44,835 nt of DNA from Streptococcus saliviloxodontae. GTDB lineage: Bacteria; Bacillota; Bacilli; Lactobacillales; Streptococcaceae. This document shows, piece after piece, positions 44,744-44,835 of the stretch. Position 1 is the stretch's first letter; every line of letters starts with the position of its first letter. The stretch covers positions 1 to 44,835 of the forward strand of contig NZ_JAFBEI010000020.1 of the NCBI RefSeq assembly GCF_016908655.1, read 5' to 3'. A program made the position numbers and the translations under genes. The notes beneath the pieces are model-generated. The model was not told the DNA's origin, made no database searches, and saw only the letters and a list, made by a program, of their open reading frames with translations.

Positions 44744-44796
44744 GACAAACGCATGAAGAAAATATCGTTTTCAGAAATTAATTTCATAAACTAGAT

Positions 44797-44831
44797 AAAC
44801 GACCTCCGGTATAATAGTAGTGGAGGTCGTT
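44797..44831. promoter_or_regulatory. 10-bp inverted repeat around a -10, possible divergent operator
   Basis: AACGACCTCC (44797-44806) and GGAGGTCGTT (44822-44831) are perfect complements, 15 bases apart. The interval holds TATAAT (44812-44817) on the plus strand. GGAGG in the right arm could also be the ribosome site of a gene starting beyond the window. Confidence 0.45.
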
Positions 44832-44835
44832 GTTA

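Overview
The window is a piece of a low-GC Firmicutes chromosome, almost certainly Streptococcus. The signs are the uppS-cdsA-eep-proS and rpsB-tsf blocks, a ctsR-clpC operon without mcsA/mcsB, a tandem pair of MurM/MurN-type FemABX ligases, an LPxTG-anchored pullulanase, a BOX-like repeat and an AgrA/ComE-type two-component pair. The salivarius group is a reasonable guess, but I cannot prove the species from this sequence alone.

Layout. 1-93 is the end of an IS3-family (IS150-type) insertion sequence. 134-3470 holds three leftward genes: an LtrA-like membrane protein, a membrane-anchored propeller-like protein of unknown function and an AlkA-like glycosylase. 3672-5445 is a MarR regulator and MFS exporter operon with a clear operator. 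5589-5967 is a strongly promoted, terminator-ended structured RNA leading into a six-gene polyamine operon (6006-12672). In that operon the predicted route is arginine to agmatine to N-carbamoylputrescine to putrescine, then the carboxyspermidine dehydrogenase/decarboxylase route to spermidine, with an additional SpeE-type aminopropyltransferase. 12748-18584 holds a thioredoxin-like gene, yajC and the envelope/translation block uppS-cdsA-eep-proS. A leftward tRNA-Cys follows, then the ahpC-ahpF peroxide operon and rpsB-tsf.

23404-23546 is a dense cluster of DnaA boxes between the converging tsf and pullulanase genes. 23720-27670 is the cell-wall pullulanase with a cre-overlapped promoter. Next come a small exporter, ctsR-clpC under a CtsR box, a divergent TDT exporter/TetR pair, hslO-dusB, murN and murM, and xpaC-telA. 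The right end carries a BOX-like element, a degenerate stand-alone receiver protein divergent from an AgrA-type response regulator, and its histidine kinase, which has an apparent N-terminal frameshift. Converging on these is a leftward ABC transporter, preceded by a small membrane protein that also looks frameshifted.

Most of the window is conserved housekeeping. The items that look least explained are the RNA ahead of the polyamine operon, the DnaA-box cluster, the degenerate receiver next to the two-component system, and two single-base slips in short T runs in the signalling/transport region at the right end.
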